A stretch of 64,000 bases of DNA from Trichopria drosophilae (taxonomy: Eukaryota > Arthropoda > Insecta > Hymenoptera > Diapriidae): NCBI GenBank assembly GCA_030407085.1, contig CM059582.1:138751501-138815500 (forward strand). The letters run 5' to 3'. Position numbers and translations under genes: made by a program. The notes below the pieces were generated by a model. That model was not told where the DNA came from. It worked only from the letters and a program-made list of their open reading frames with translations, and ran no database searches. Positions 12,257 to 23,361 of the stretch are shown here, piece after piece (within the stretch, counting starts at the first letter, position 1; the number at the start of each line of letters is the position of its first letter).

Positions 12257-12626
12257 ATGGCTTCGTGGCTCAGGCGGTTAACGCACTGTTCTACGAAGTC
12301 GTAGGTTGTGAGTTCGATCCCTGTCTGGTGAACAATTTTTCGATTTCGTTTACAAGCAGCAGTTCGCTGTTGGTAAGACGAGCCACGTTCTTTGTGTTTA
12401 CGTTTCGAAAGTATTGTTTATCTGGCGGAAATCGACTCATGACCGGCGCTGTACTTGGTGTAGGTTTCTGCAGTCCTACATTTCATATACAAATGTGACG
12501 TATGGCGCCATTTTTCGAAGTCGATCTGCAGCTCTCGCAAAATCTTGCAATTGAAAATACGGCAATATTTGAGTAAAAAAAGGCGATTCCGCCCGTTAAC
12601 TAATAATAAAAAAAAAAAAAAAAAAA
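12257..12626 (+). mobile_element. tRNA-derived SINE
   Basis: The 5' end resembles a tRNA gene: an A-box match TGGCTCAGGCG at 12266-12276 and a B-box match GAGTTCGATCC at 12310-12320, 44 bases apart, together an internal RNA polymerase III promoter. A non-tRNA body follows to 12600 and a poly(A) tail ends at 12626. It interrupts the right arm of the surrounding inverted repeat: the bases before it (GTTCTTCAAAA) and after it (TTTCATTTGTTCAC) are contiguous in the opposite arm near 7455-7475. Any target duplication is hidden in the A-rich flank. Confidence 0.85.
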
Positions 12627-13003
12627 TTTCATTTGTTCACAACAAATTAACCTGTTATTATTTTGTAATAAAATTTACGTCACTTATTACTCACTACTAT
12701 ACCTTTGTTTTCGTATATTAATTTTGAAATATTATGACCCTTGGTAATTTCGAGGCCCACTTCAAGAAGCCTTACCCAGCCTGGTTGAGTTTATAGGTTT
12801 TGGGGTTTTGAGAATTTAGGGTTTTATGGATTTTTGGGTTTGCGATTAATGGGTTTAGGAGTTTATGGGTTACATGAGGTATATTAGGAGTACGGGTCTT
12901 CGCCACTAAACAAAATTTGTTTAAATCTGAAAAAAATTACAAGCAGGTTTTGGTCTCAAAAGAATCATTTTAGAGTGGCAACTTTTATTTCACTCCACCT
13001 TTA

Positions 13004-14470
13004 TCGAAGGAAATCAATCTTTTTATTTTTTATTTCAAATGCTTAGCAAAATAACATGCAAATATAATTAGTGACTGATAATTTATTTCTTAAATGAGTA
13101 ATGCTGACGCTTCATGAATTAATACTCGAAAGGGTGAGGATAAGTCTGAAATCGGCAGTACCCGCTATGTCAAAAAATATGTGGAATTACTCATGTGCTG
13201 TGTGCGCGAGTACAAATTGGCCATAGGGAACGCTATGTTAAAGGTAGAGCGTTCCCAATTGGCTAGTTCCAGTTCGGACGGTACTTGCCATTGGCCGGAG
13301 AGAATAGGGAATGGCTGGCGCTGGACATGCGAGTGCTGCCTTTACTGTTCAGTATGAAGTTCAGTTCAGCCCGTAATTCAATTTAACTTAAAGTAAACGT
13401 TGATTGCTTCTAAGAGAATTTTTGGTTAGAAAACTTCGAATTGATACTTGCTGGCAGTATTTTAAATATTAGTCACCGTTTGCCATTTACTGCTGCGGGC
13501 AATTACTAATGGGTGCTGCTCGTTGACATCTTATTTGATAAGTATCGAAACTGCGATTAATTGATTTGTGAAGATAACATTTCAGAGTGCAATGCTTTGT
13601 GGGTTGTTTTTCCTGTATTAGGTCGATTTAAAGAGGAATGGATTCGGATAGTTGCCAAAGGATATCATGAGCTTGCCTTTACGGAGCTATCAGAGTCAAC
13701 GCATCGTTACTGTCAAAGATGTCAATACTAGATGGATTTTTATAGGACAAAATGAATTCGACAAATTGTCAAGCTACAATTCGTCTTTGGCCCATACAAA
13801 AAAATCAAACAATATTACAAAGTAATGCCAAGTATTCGTTTATAAAATATAATTGATGAAAAAGTATCAACTGAATTAATTAATTAACTTAAAAAATCAA
13901 TACAATAATATTGACAATGTAAATATACAGACCCTTATTGCAAGCATTCCTCCACTGGCTTTTCAAAAACTTGGCTGTCCTTTTTGCAAAGTTTTTCGGA
14001 GAATCTTACTCAGGTAATTCTTAAATAAACATGGTGTTTATATGGATGTGTCAAAATTATTTAAAATTTATAACATCTATCCACAGATAAATGAAGCGAC
14101 ACTAATAAGCCACATCAAAGTACTGCCATGCAAAAATTAAGTACTTTTTTTCTTATACAAAAAAAGTTACGATGTTTAGAGTACTCTCTGCCAGTAAAAG
14201 TACACACATACTTCTATTTGTTTTGTTCATGAAAGTTAATAACATATCGTGGCAGAATGCAAATCACGTTTTGATGATCACTGAACATTTTCCCTCCATG
14301 TAGTTACGGTAGTTCAGTTTTGCATGCAGAGTACTCTACTATTTTTGAAAAAATTTGTCCTTGGCTTTCTTCGTTCCACTAATTCTTAAATTTCATTCCT
14401 CTAAAATTTTAAGACGAGTGTCTAATTTCACTTTATCATATATTCTACTCCGAGATCATATTTTTATTCT
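13004..14470. other. No recognisable gene
   Basis: The stretch is moderately AT-rich without long open frames and I see no strong repeat in it. Short fragments near 13620-13760 and 14080-14140 could be decayed coding sequence, perhaps belonging to the transposase relic that follows, but nothing identifies them. Confidence 0.5.
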
Positions 14471-14475
14471 TCGCC

Positions 14476-14751
14476 TACAATGTTCAAGTTGAAGTTTGGA
14501 AAGCGAAACAACCCTGTTGTTTCGAGGAGCTGCATATGGGAGCATTGTCTGTGGTGTACTCGAATCACAAGAATGCACTGGACACTTCTGTCTTCATGTA
14601 TTGGTACACAGAAGTATTTATTCCAGCGATAACAGAACAGCATGAAGATAGCAATAAGAAATGCATACATATTCTTGACAGTGCATCAACCCAGCCTTCA
14701 GCCGAGACTTTGAATGTGATTAGCGATGTTTGTTCTGTGATACCCACTTGA
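14476..14751 (+). pseudogene. Tigger/jerky-type (pogo superfamily) DDE transposase fragment
   Basis: The frame through the ATG at 14536 reads HKNALDTSVFMYWYTEVFIP followed by ILDSASTQPSAETLN. This matches the layout of the DDE_1 domain in Tigger and jerky-like proteins: a conserved K-AWMDTSIF-WY stretch, then an LLLDNAPSHPS-like motif holding the second catalytic Asp (here the D of ILDS). The usual N and P of that motif are changed, and the frame stops about 15 residues later. The N-terminal DNA-binding domains and the last catalytic residue are missing. It is a fragment only. An SINE follows 43 bp downstream. Confidence 0.6.
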
Positions 14752-14794
14752 AAAGATCACTTGATTAAATCACGTAATGAATGCGCCTATTTAA

Positions 14795-15048
14795 AAGGGA
14801 TAAAGGAAAGGAATTATCCCCCGCTTTAATAACATTTTTTGACGGAGAATCGAATACATTTACAAGACATTTACAAGATAATACATGACAATATAAGTCA
14901 ACACCCACCCAGAGACAGTCCCCCCATTACTGCGCCCCGTAGAGCGTCTTGACCCATCTGTATCGCATTTGCACGGGGTCTGGGAAAACCCAGACAGATA
15001 CAGTCGACGAACTACATTATCATCAGAGGTTACCCTCTGATGGTAAAG
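14795..15048 (-). mobile_element. SINE copy with 16-bp target-site duplication
   Basis: The element is bounded by GAATGCGCCTATTTAA (14779-14794) and GAATGCACCTATTTAA (15049-15064), a 16-bp direct repeat with one mismatch. Its body shares the words CAACACCCA, AGAG-CAGTCCCCC and an ATTATCA-TCAGAG palindrome, in the same order, with the tRNA-headed SINE at 55110-55562. A tRNA promoter is not obvious in this copy, so it may be a 5'-truncated or divergent subfamily member. Strand is inferred from the related copy. Confidence 0.65.
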
Positions 15049-15139
15049 GAATGCACCTATTTAATCACGTGCTTTTTGTCCTAACTCATTACGTCATTTT
15101 TTAAAATTATACGATTCCTTGAAAATAATGTTATTTTAA

Positions 15140-17250
15140 AAAATCACCCACTCGGTCAACCACAGTATTCGTATTGGCAAATTGTGTGAAATGGGTATTG
15201 GTGGCTGCTATTTGTACAAAGATAACAAGAGATGGTCTTTTTCGATTACTTCAGGAGTTCCTCAGGGTCTCACCTGGGACTCCTGCTGTTTTTCTTTTTT
15301 ATTAATGATATATTAAATATAAAATTTGCTAATGTGCTACTGTATGTCGACGATGTTAAGCTCTATGCGAGTGTTAAGTCACCCCTTGATGCATCTATGC
15401 TTTAGACAGACCTTGATGCTGTTCTTGCTTGGACTATTGCAAATAATTTAGCACTAAATGTTAATAAATGTAAAATTATTACCTACTCTCGAAATCGGAA
15501 TAATTTTAGATTTAATTATTTATTATCAAACAGTTCTTTACAACTATTCGATTCGATTTCTGATTTGGAAGTCCAGTTTAATTCGGATTTAAATGTCAGG
15601 GGTGTTGTATCTAAGGCTTACTCGGCGTTGGGCTTTTTTCGAGACGTTCTACAATAGATTTCACAAACATTACTACAGTAATCCATTTGTATAATTCAAT
15701 AGTTGTTCCTCACTTTATGGATTGTTCCCCCCATTTGGTCACCTTTTCTTAACCCTTTAAGGACCAGAGGGAAAGATTTTCAACACCGGTTTGAATGTCG
15801 ATAATTTGTATATAAACGAATTTGAAAAAATCTCGACGGTTTCTAATGTAAAATATTGTCCTCTTTCAGAATATTTTAATAAAATTTCGATAAAATGAAC
15901 TGCAAAAAAGTTATACACGTTTTTTTGTAAAAAAAATGTTTTTTTACATTTTCTTTTTTATTAAAGCATCACTTTCATCACGAAATGACGATAGTAAATA
16001 TGTCTATGGTGAACATATCGCGTACGTGGAGCCTCAGGATTAAAATATACTGTGCGCCAATTTATAATTCAAGATGGCGTCTTCCAAAATGGCGCCTGGA
16101 AGCTAAAAATTTCCTTTAAAACTTAACAAATTTTTTTCTTGAAAACTGTCGACTTAACAGAAAATTTTCTAAGCAAAATAATGCTTTGAAATGAGTTAAA
16201 GAATGCTCCCAAATTTTATCAGTATAAATCCGCACACTTTCTGATTTTTCAAAAATTCGAAAAATCGAAATTTTGAAAAAAGTCGTTTAAAAAATCTGAA
16301 AAAATTTGATAAGGTTTACCAACCAATTATAAGACATTTTTGTTGTAAGGAAATTTGTTGTACAGTCTATAGTTTTCGTGAAAATAAATCAGTAGTTTTT
16401 AAATCCAGAAAAGGTTAATAATTTATTTTCATGAAAATTATAGACTTGTTATATAGATTGTTCTTAGAAAATTTTCTGTTAAGTCGATAGTTTGCAAGAA
16501 AAAAATTTGTTAAGTTTTAAAAGAAATTTTGAGCTGCGAGGCGCCATTTTAGAAGACGCCATCTTGAATTATAAGTTGGCAAACGGTACATTTTAATCCT
16601 GAGGGTCCACGGATGCGACATTTGCACCCTAGACATGTTCCCAACGCCATTTCGTGGTGGAAGTGATGTTTTAATAACAATGTAAAATGTAAAAAAACAG
16701 GTTTTTTTACAAAAAAACTTGTATAACTTTTTTGCGTTCATTTTATCAAAATTTGATTACAAGATTCTGAAAGAGGATAACGCTAAAATTTTACGTTAGA
16801 AAGCGTGGAGATAAAATTTGTCCAAAGGCGTTTATATAGAAATTATCGACGTTCAAATCAATGTTGAAAATATGTCCCTCGCGTCCTTAAAGGGTTAAGA
16901 AAGATTTCAGTTTGATCGAGTCTGTTCAGCATAAATTTATTACATTTCTCTCTTTTAAGGCCCGATGTCCGATGTCCGATGTCCTATTTAGAACATGACT
17001 ATTCAGATCGATCACAGCAATTTAACCAATATACAGTCCAGTCGATGCATCATCCTAATGATGTTTCTTAGGTCTCCAGGATCATTAATAGAAAGGTTAA
17101 TTGTGGTGATCTATCTGTTTTGTTTGCACAACGTAACGTACCGTATTCGATTAGAAACTCACGAACATTGGTTGAAGACCAGTGTTAAACTAGCTTTGAA
17201 TTTTATTCCGTCATTATTCGAGACTTTTTTAGTTGAGAGTCGACGATTCT
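15140..17250 (+). pseudogene. Non-LTR retrotransposon reverse-transcriptase relic, split by a MITE
   Basis: From 15140 the frames contain RT landmarks: SGVPQG near 15250, an NDIL segment, then LLYVDDVKLYA with the catalytic YVDD at about 15343-15354, followed by the thumb (ALNVNKCKIITYSR). Coding similarity stops at 15748 within a WSPFL motif and resumes at 16899 (KKISV...SINLLHF). The interruption is exactly the TTAA-flanked element at 15753-16894. Several stops and frameshifts are present. The upstream endonuclease and fingers are missing. The motifs fit the Jockey/CR1 group and resemble, but do not equal, the LINE at 27.4-40.4 kb. Confidence 0.75.
15753..16894. mobile_element. piggyBac-type palindromic MITE, TTAA target duplication
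   Basis: TTAA lies on both sides (15749-15752 and 16895-16898). The ends are CCCTTTAAGGACCAGAGGGA and, inverted, CCCTTTAAGGACGCGAGGGA. The arms are about 420 bp each and pair over most of their length around a ~300-bp centre. Both arms contain AAGATGGCGTCTTC/AAAATGGCGCC words. No transposase is encoded. Precise TTAA duplication and CCC termini are typical of piggyBac elements, so this is a non-autonomous copy moved by such a transposase. Confidence 0.85.
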
Positions 17251-18234
17251 TTGCAAGTTTTTCCTTAATTATTTCTTTGCTAGCCGACTTTCAAGAAGAA
17301 GTGACGTATCGACTTACTTTAGTAATAATCATGAACGAAGTAATAGAACTTATCCAAACTACTTCACCTACTTCACACACATATGATTGCTGTTCTATCT
17401 ATGGGGTAAGAAGAGATGTGAAACGTTGTGCAAGGAAGCAAAGGTGGGACGTTCTTATTGGTTCAAACCGTTGAACCAATGAGAAAAGCATTACTGGAGA
17501 GGCGCGCATTATGAATGCAGAAAATGCACAATAAACATAAAGACAATATAATAATCAAGAGGAGTGGTCGCTCCTCACGCCAAATTCTTAGCGCGGCGAC
17601 GCTACTCCTTTACCGCAAACATAGTTCAAATGTCACAACATGGAACACATATGTTTCGTCTACGCTTCTCCTCCTAAACATTTCTTAATCATGCTATGCC
17701 CAGTATTTTTTTTTTTTGTTATCTTTCATTTAAGCCTAGTCCTATTGAAATAGGTTCAGTGGTTCGTGAGATATCAATAATCAGTTTATCATTCATCATG
17801 ATTTCAACGATAGAAAATTGTTCTCCTTCATCGGATTTTGGGACATAGAGACAGATAGATGCTGTTTAGCATGAGTGCTACAAGGAACGACAGCATTGCG
17901 CCTGCGATTAGATTCTCGAACGAATCTCAAAATGGCGTTCTACATCTTATAGAAGATGTCGTTCGAAATAAGTGCAAGAAGGACAAGGTTCGGGACTTGG
18001 CGACAGCGTTTCGATATCTATATGACAGAAACAGATCTTGCAATATGGCGGCCTGCAGTCAGCTGATCAGCGGCGGCTTTACGTTCAATACGAACAGTAT
18101 TAACGTTTTGACGTTTGTGGAGTAGACGAAGAAGACACCTTTGTGGAAAAATGATTGAAGTTGACCTTTGAGATGACACAATACAGTTCCGCCTGAAAAG
18201 TGGCTTGGAGGACCTGCTTGGAATTTTTACAGCG
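17251..18234. other. Unassigned sequence with one 88-codon open frame
   Basis: The region has no known gene. An open frame at 17859-18125 (plus) encodes an unremarkable 88-residue protein without a recognisable domain. It lies in an A-rich, MITE-poor stretch and I do not consider it a supported gene. The first 200 bases may be the remaining 3' end of the preceding LINE relic. Confidence 0.4.
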
Positions 18235-19740
18235 GTCTGCTGTTTTATACCATCCTAGCCAATGAAAAAATACAAAAATTTTGTAGCTCTAGAAACTCTA
18301 TAAAAACGTAAGTGAACTATTCTCAATGTATTGTTAAAATGATCTTGGAAGTGTAGTTTATAATTTACAACAGAATCCTCGTAGTTAATTGCTGGAAAGA
18401 AATTGAAAACGATTATAACAAAAAGCAAACAACGCTATTAAGAATTTAAATAATTTGTTGTAATGTCATGTATCATCTACACAGAGCAGAAAATACTAGT
18501 GGTTTGTCATTCCGACACAGCTGGCTTGTGTCTAATAATGTTTCGTTTTTAAAGACAAGTAGTCAAGTAGACAAGTAGTTCGTCTTTATACATTAATGAG
18601 TTTATTAAGTCTTCCAATATTAGCCACTTCTCTTCCGACAAGAGCCAGTCATCTTTCGACATTAACCACTCGTGTCGGATTACGACTCACTAACGCTAAG
18701 AGACGAACTACTTGTCTATAAAAACAAAACATTATTAGACACGAGCCAGTCGTGTCAGAAAGACAACCATTAGCATCATAGTTCGTCCAGCTTCTATGTT
18801 TACAAATTTGTAAGCATTTCTTGGCATTTTGAGTATGAAATGATATATGATATATGATATATGATAATTAAGAAAGAAAGTATCTAATAATATACTTGAT
18901 TGTTACAGTCAATTGTCGATATGAAACAATTTAGATACAAAACAGTCCCTCTTGTTGGCTTCAATGCTCTTTACCACGAATAACTATTAAAGTATTAATG
19001 GGAACAGCTTGACGAGATTAGTGTGTTGACATCGGTTTTCTGACATCCTGGCAGTTGAAAAAGTAGAAATTTTGTAGCTTCTAAAATTTATTGAATAGTA
19101 AGTAAATATTTCTGAAATGTAATCTTCCAGTGATCTTGGGAGCAAATTTTTTCATTTAGAAAGGAATCTCCGCAACTGACTTATAGGAGAAAGGAAAATA
19201 ACTATTAGAAACAGGTGTTACTTTTAATTATCGTATTAAGAATTTAAGGCTTTTCACGTAATTATATATTCTGCTGTTATTTCCAGCTCCGAAGTTCTTC
19301 CATCTTTGTCTTTTGAATTTTTTAAAATATTTTTAAGCATGAAATGCACTTACGATAAAATTGTGATACGCAACTGTTCATAATGAAAGTGTCTCCTGAT
19401 ATATTTATCTCCTACAGTCGATCGTCAGGATTTCCATGACAGGGAATGCTACAAGAAGTACAAGTAGATAAAGCTGGACGAAATTGGGAGCTCGAAATAA
19501 TAGCAATATATCATATTAGGATAAAAAATTTAAATTCTTAATACGATTGGTCACAGTTTCTTTTAATCAGTTTTTTATTTCCTTTCTTCCGTAAGTCAAG
19601 TGCAGAGATTCTATTGTAAATTAAAACACATACTCCAAAGATCACTGAACATTACATTTGAAAAATGATTACATACGTTTCAATAATTTTTCAGGATTTC
19701 GTAGAAGAGCTGTCAAAATACCAAGTTCGTTAAGGTGGTC
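18235..19740. repeat. Three copies of a ~230-bp dispersed repeat, two direct and one inverted
   Basis: Copies lie at about 18235-18460, 19030-19260 and, inverted, 19530-19740. Shared words include AATTTTGTAGCT, GATCTTGG-AG, GGAATCTCCGCAACTGACTTA and TATTAAGAATTTAA. Divergence between copies is high. The outer two flank a small MITE at 18499-18770. I cannot assign the family. Confidence 0.6.
18499..18770. mobile_element. Short palindromic MITE flanked by TA
   Basis: The left arm GTGGTTTGTCATTCCGACAC and the inverted right arm ATGGTTGTCTTTCTGACAC pair over about 90 bp including TGTGTCTAATAATGTTT. TA is present on both sides (18497-18498, 18771-18772). Size about 272 bp and no coding. TA flanks suggest mobilisation by a Tc1/mariner-type transposase. 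Confidence 0.65.
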
Positions 19741-20140
19741 CCAGCTTCACTTCAACAATTTCTTATGGTAAAGAACATCGAATCCACCGAAGTGGACTAT
19801 TTCGTCTTAAACAGGACCCGCCAGTAGAATCATGGCTACGTATCAACAATGGACTGCAAAACACATGTGTATCATTAGATAGTTTCTTTATTAACCCTTT
19901 GCATCTCAGTGGGACAGACGTCGTCCCGCTTACATTTACATAGATTTTGCTGTTTTTCTTGTGAAATCTAAGACCCATTTTGATTAAATCTTTTTCTGTT
20001 ACTTATATAGACTCTAATAATCAGTAAAAAAATGGTGTCCCCTTTATTGCTAATAATATAATTGTTATTAACAATACAAGTTAAAAATATGATAACAAAT
20101 TTTGGCCAAATAGAATTATAATTATTGCGTAAGATGTTAT

Positions 20141-20380
20141 CGATCTAAACGAGTCAAAAAACGGTGGTGTAAATTAAACAACTGTAGGTTTAATCTCTAC
20201 GTTTCGACAACCTATGTTGTCACTGTCAGTGAACAATATCCGCTCGTACAAACAAGTACACATTGTCAACGTGTTAAAAAAAAAAAGATTCCTTATGAGG
20301 ACAACATAGGTTGTCGAAACGTAGAAATTAAACCTGCAGTTGTTTCATTTACACCACCGTTTTTTGACTCGTTTAGATCG
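20141..20380. mobile_element. 240-bp hairpin MITE
   Basis: The sequence begins CGATCTAAACGAGTC and ends GACTCGTTTAGATCG. The arms pair over about 80 bp and include GTTTCGACAACCTATGTTGTC and its inverse. The loop holds an A11 run. It abuts the gypsy 3' LTR only 10 bp away. Flanking duplication is not clear. Confidence 0.75.
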
Positions 20381-20390
20381 AAAACATGTG

Positions 20391-20787
20391 TGTTGGACAG
20401 GTTTTGGAAATAGGTCAAGAAGGAAACACGCATTAACTAATGCTTTTACATTATTGTTATAAGATACGGTGCAGTATATAGCTGTTCAGAACGTACCCAT
20501 TTTCTCTTTTATTCTTAGAAAAGTCAAAAAGCGATAACTTGATAGTTTTAAGAAAAGTTTCTCGGTTTAGGCAACGCGAGCCATCTTCTGATTTATGGCT
20601 AATAAAAGTTAAAAGAAAGTCTAATTTGAAGCGGTTACATTCTTACATGCTGCGTCTACGTGATCTCAACGCTATATTAAAAAAAGGGAGTCGTTTGTCC
20701 GATACCGACATACAATTAAGACAATTTTCGGATTTGCGAATGCATACAATAAAAAAGGGTAATCGCGCTAGTTACGGGGACGTAACA
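20391..20787 (-). repeat. 3' LTR of the gypsy element
   Basis: On the minus strand it starts TGTTACGTCCCCGTAAC and ends CCTGTCCAACA. It is homologous along its whole length to 25882-26277. The open frames inside both LTRs are homologous to each other but resemble no protein and are not counted as genes. Confidence 0.9.
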
Positions 20788-21689
20788 CCCCCCACCGTGG
20801 TCGAACGTTGGCCCTCCAATGTTCTGTGCACATGCTAAGTAAGAATTCGTGTTACAATTTTGTAGTGACGCCGATACGGAATTTTGCATTTTTCATAAAA
20901 TGTCAAATCGTTTTTCAATGAAATCTCGTTCTAATTTAGTTTTTTTGTTATTGATATTAGATGTGTTCGCGAACATGTTGCATGAATTAGTAGTGAGAAA
21001 TAAAAGCACGGTATTTTGAAGTTTCCACTATTGGTAATTGTGTTACATTATTTTGAAGATTGTACAATATTTTACATGATGGTTCTTCTTGAAGTTTATA
21101 TACATGAATTGTTACTATACCTACGCTTTCTACGATATATGTGTGTTATCGTTGTGTATACGGTATGACTATTCTTAACGATTGACATATGGGGCAAAAT
21201 TTCTCAAGTGTACCAGGTCAAAAAATCAAAGTCTCCGATTTGAACAATGTGAGGTTGAATATTTCTAACATCGCCGCAGCCGGCAGATTTCTTCTCTTTC
21301 CTTTCATACATACATATATATTGGACTGTTGTAGTGGCTAAATCGTTGGCTTAATCTTATTCTCAAAAGGAATCCGGAAGTAAAGACAAAAATAATAATG
21401 AAGTTATGCATGTTAAAAAAAGCGGTGTAATTTTGTGTGTTAATACTTTTTGAAATTTGTTAAAAACTTAAGATAAATGATTTTCAAACAAGACAAATTC
21501 GACATTTGTGAATTTTCCAAGTGCATGATCTCTCGCCCTCCACCATATTGTTGCAAGGCTAACTTAACGGCGAGTGTTTTATTCTCACTTTTGCATTGTC
21601 TAGTATGTGATATACGCACTCCACTCTTTTGTGGCAAGGCTAACTTAACATCGAAATATCGTTTACTTAAAAAAAGGGATTCTTTGGAA
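20788..21689 (-). other. Remnant 3' internal region of the gypsy element
   Basis: No RT, integrase or envelope motif is visible. A tandem duplication of about 80-85 bp at 21535-21670 repeats the word GCAAGGCTAACTTAAC (inverse GTTAAGTTAGCCTTGC). The purine-rich stretch at the 20788 end is the polypurine tract. The missing pol was probably lost by internal deletion. Confidence 0.5.
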
Positions 21690-23361
21690 ATTAACAATCA
21701 TTAGGGTTTCGTCTTTAACTGAGCCTTCTTTGATGATGCTTACGCTGGCACCTGTGTCGACTAGTAAGCGGATTTCTTTAATTAGGTCTTCTGAGTTTAT
21801 TGTTATAGTTGGTACGTCATTTTTGTTTAATTTAATAGTTTTTAGTTCTCGTTTTCTGACGTTTGCATTATATTGACTTGATCCTTGTGCGGAGTCTGCT
21901 GGTACGCGCCAGTATTGGGGAAACTCTTGGCGTTTCCCGAAAATTGAAGATTTGATGGTCTAGTGTTGTTAATTAAATTTTGATTTCTCAACTGCCGACA
22001 TTCTTCTACACAATGACCTACGTTATTCCAGTATTTGCATAAGGGTTTAGGTTGCGTGATGTTTTGCCCGTTGTTTTGCCTAGGCGTATTAAAGTTCGTT
22101 CTTTGTGGAAAATTTTGATAGTTTGTTTGGGATTCATAATTATTTTGTGGGACTATATTTGAGTAGTTTCCTGGGTAATTTTTATTTTGAAAATTTTGTC
22201 TAGTATTATTTTGGTAATTCGGTATTTGATAACTTCTTTGTTGAAAATTTGGATAATTACGTTGAAAATTTTGAAAATTTTGCGGTTGGAAATTTTGGTA
22301 GTTTCGTGGTTGGAAATTTTGGTTGTTTCGATGTTGGAAATTTTGGTTGTTTCGAGGTTGGAAATTTTGATAATTAGTTTCTGGTGTACTAGTATCAGGC
22401 TTATTATTTATAAAACGACATATGTCTGCGGTATGTCCTGTTTTTTTGCATATTTGACATACTGCTTTGTTTTTATTTACCATTCTAATTTTTTGTGTTT
22501 TTTGTTTTTCTAATATCTATTTCGGGTTTTAGACCATTTAAAAAAGTTTCTAATACTTCTTTCTCTGGTCTGACTTTTTCTTCATTTGTTACGCCATTAT
22601 CTGCATTCAATGTTTTATATGTCTCCTGCTTCTCGAACACGGTTGGCTTAAACGACTACGTTTTCAAAATCTAGTTGGTACATTCCTATTAATTCTTGGC
22701 GGATTTCTGTGATGGAGTTTGCTGGAGCGTATATTTCGCGTAAGCTTTTTAATACGGATTTTATAGTGTCAAATGTGCCGCTTTTCACTGTGCGCCGAGC
22801 TTCACCTACGAGTCTGCTTTTTATCAATTTTACTAAGTTGCTTTCGGATTCTGGGGGGAGCATTTTTTTAGCTTCTTCACATCCATCTACGAATAGATAG
22901 AATGTTTTTGGGTCTCCGTCAAATCTCGGTACACTCTCTATTGCGTGTTTCAATGTTAACCTATCTCGTATGTTATCCATGGTATTGGTTGTATTGGGAA
23001 TTATGTCTATTTCAATTATTGATGAGGTATTATTTCCGGTTTTCGTATTTGTCGTTTCTGGAAGTTGTTTTGGATTTTTATTTAGTTCGGACGTGTCAAG
23101 CAAAAAGAGAGATTCTGTTGATCGATTTAATCGATCATGTTTTGCAAAAGGATCGATCAAACTATCTGTTCAATTTGCGTCGGAGAAAAAGGCAGAATCT
23201 TGTATGCTGTTACAGTTATCGTCGGAAGGACTGTTTATAGGAGAAATTATATTTGAATCTTTATGTTTTTTAGTGAGTTGTAAACCCGAACCCAAGACTT
23301 CAGATCTCTGTTTTTCCGACAAATGATGTGTGTTGCTTCGTGTATTCATGTATACGCACAC
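21690..23361 (-). pseudogene. gag: Ty3/gypsy Gag and start of aspartic protease, frameshifted
   Basis: Reading leftward, a frame (23361-23170) passes by frameshift into 23160-22648, an insect gypsy-type capsid region (RFDGDPKTFYLFVDGCEEA, later GEARRTVKSG). A third piece near 22640-22490 carries the capsid end (a NGLKPEI segment). The frame 22483-21842 is nucleocapsid with a CxxC zinc knuckle (CQICKKTGHTADIC), then a low-complexity run of NYQNFQPRN units, then a second cysteine motif (CKYWNNVGHCVEEC). Directly after it, at about 21790-21700, LLVDTGAS marks the aspartic protease active site. The product would be the structural polyprotein of the element. Multiple frame breaks show it is inactive. 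The NQNF-rich linker is unusually long for a Gag. Confidence 0.8.

Larger units (their letters stand above)
5177..13000. mobile_element. 7.8-kb inverted-repeat DNA transposon of unassigned superfamily, TTA target duplication
   Basis: The left end (GGGTGGAGTAAACAAAAAGTTTCC) and the right end (reverse complement AGGTGGAGTGAAATAAAAGTTGCC) match imperfectly over about 45 bp and are flanked by TTA on both sides (5174-5176, 13001-13003). Inside the ends both arms carry a degenerate tract rich in AAACCCTAAA/TTTAGGGTTT-like words (5300-5450, 12790-12900). Further inverted pairs join 7320-7640 with 12060-12780, and 5290-5580 with 7040-7330, so the element is heavily self-complementary. The 7320-12780 pairing is interrupted on its right arm by a SINE at 12257-12626. 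A degraded gene at 8002-9860 is probably its transposase. The unit may be a nest of two related copies rather than one element. Confidence 0.6.

Noticed and set aside
12266..12330. A possible functional tRNA gene
   Set aside because: The A and B boxes are present but the acceptor stem does not pair, and a non-tRNA body with a poly(A) tail follows, so it is a SINE head.
19892..19925. TTAACCCTTTGCATC as a possible left end of another piggyBac-type element
   Set aside because: No matching inverted GATGCAAAGGG-TTAA end was found downstream before the next identified elements.
20539..20838. Paired arginine-rich frames at 20539-20838 and 26029-26229 as a duplicated gene
   Set aside because: Both lie wholly or mainly within the two LTR copies of the gypsy element, on the strand opposite to its transcription.
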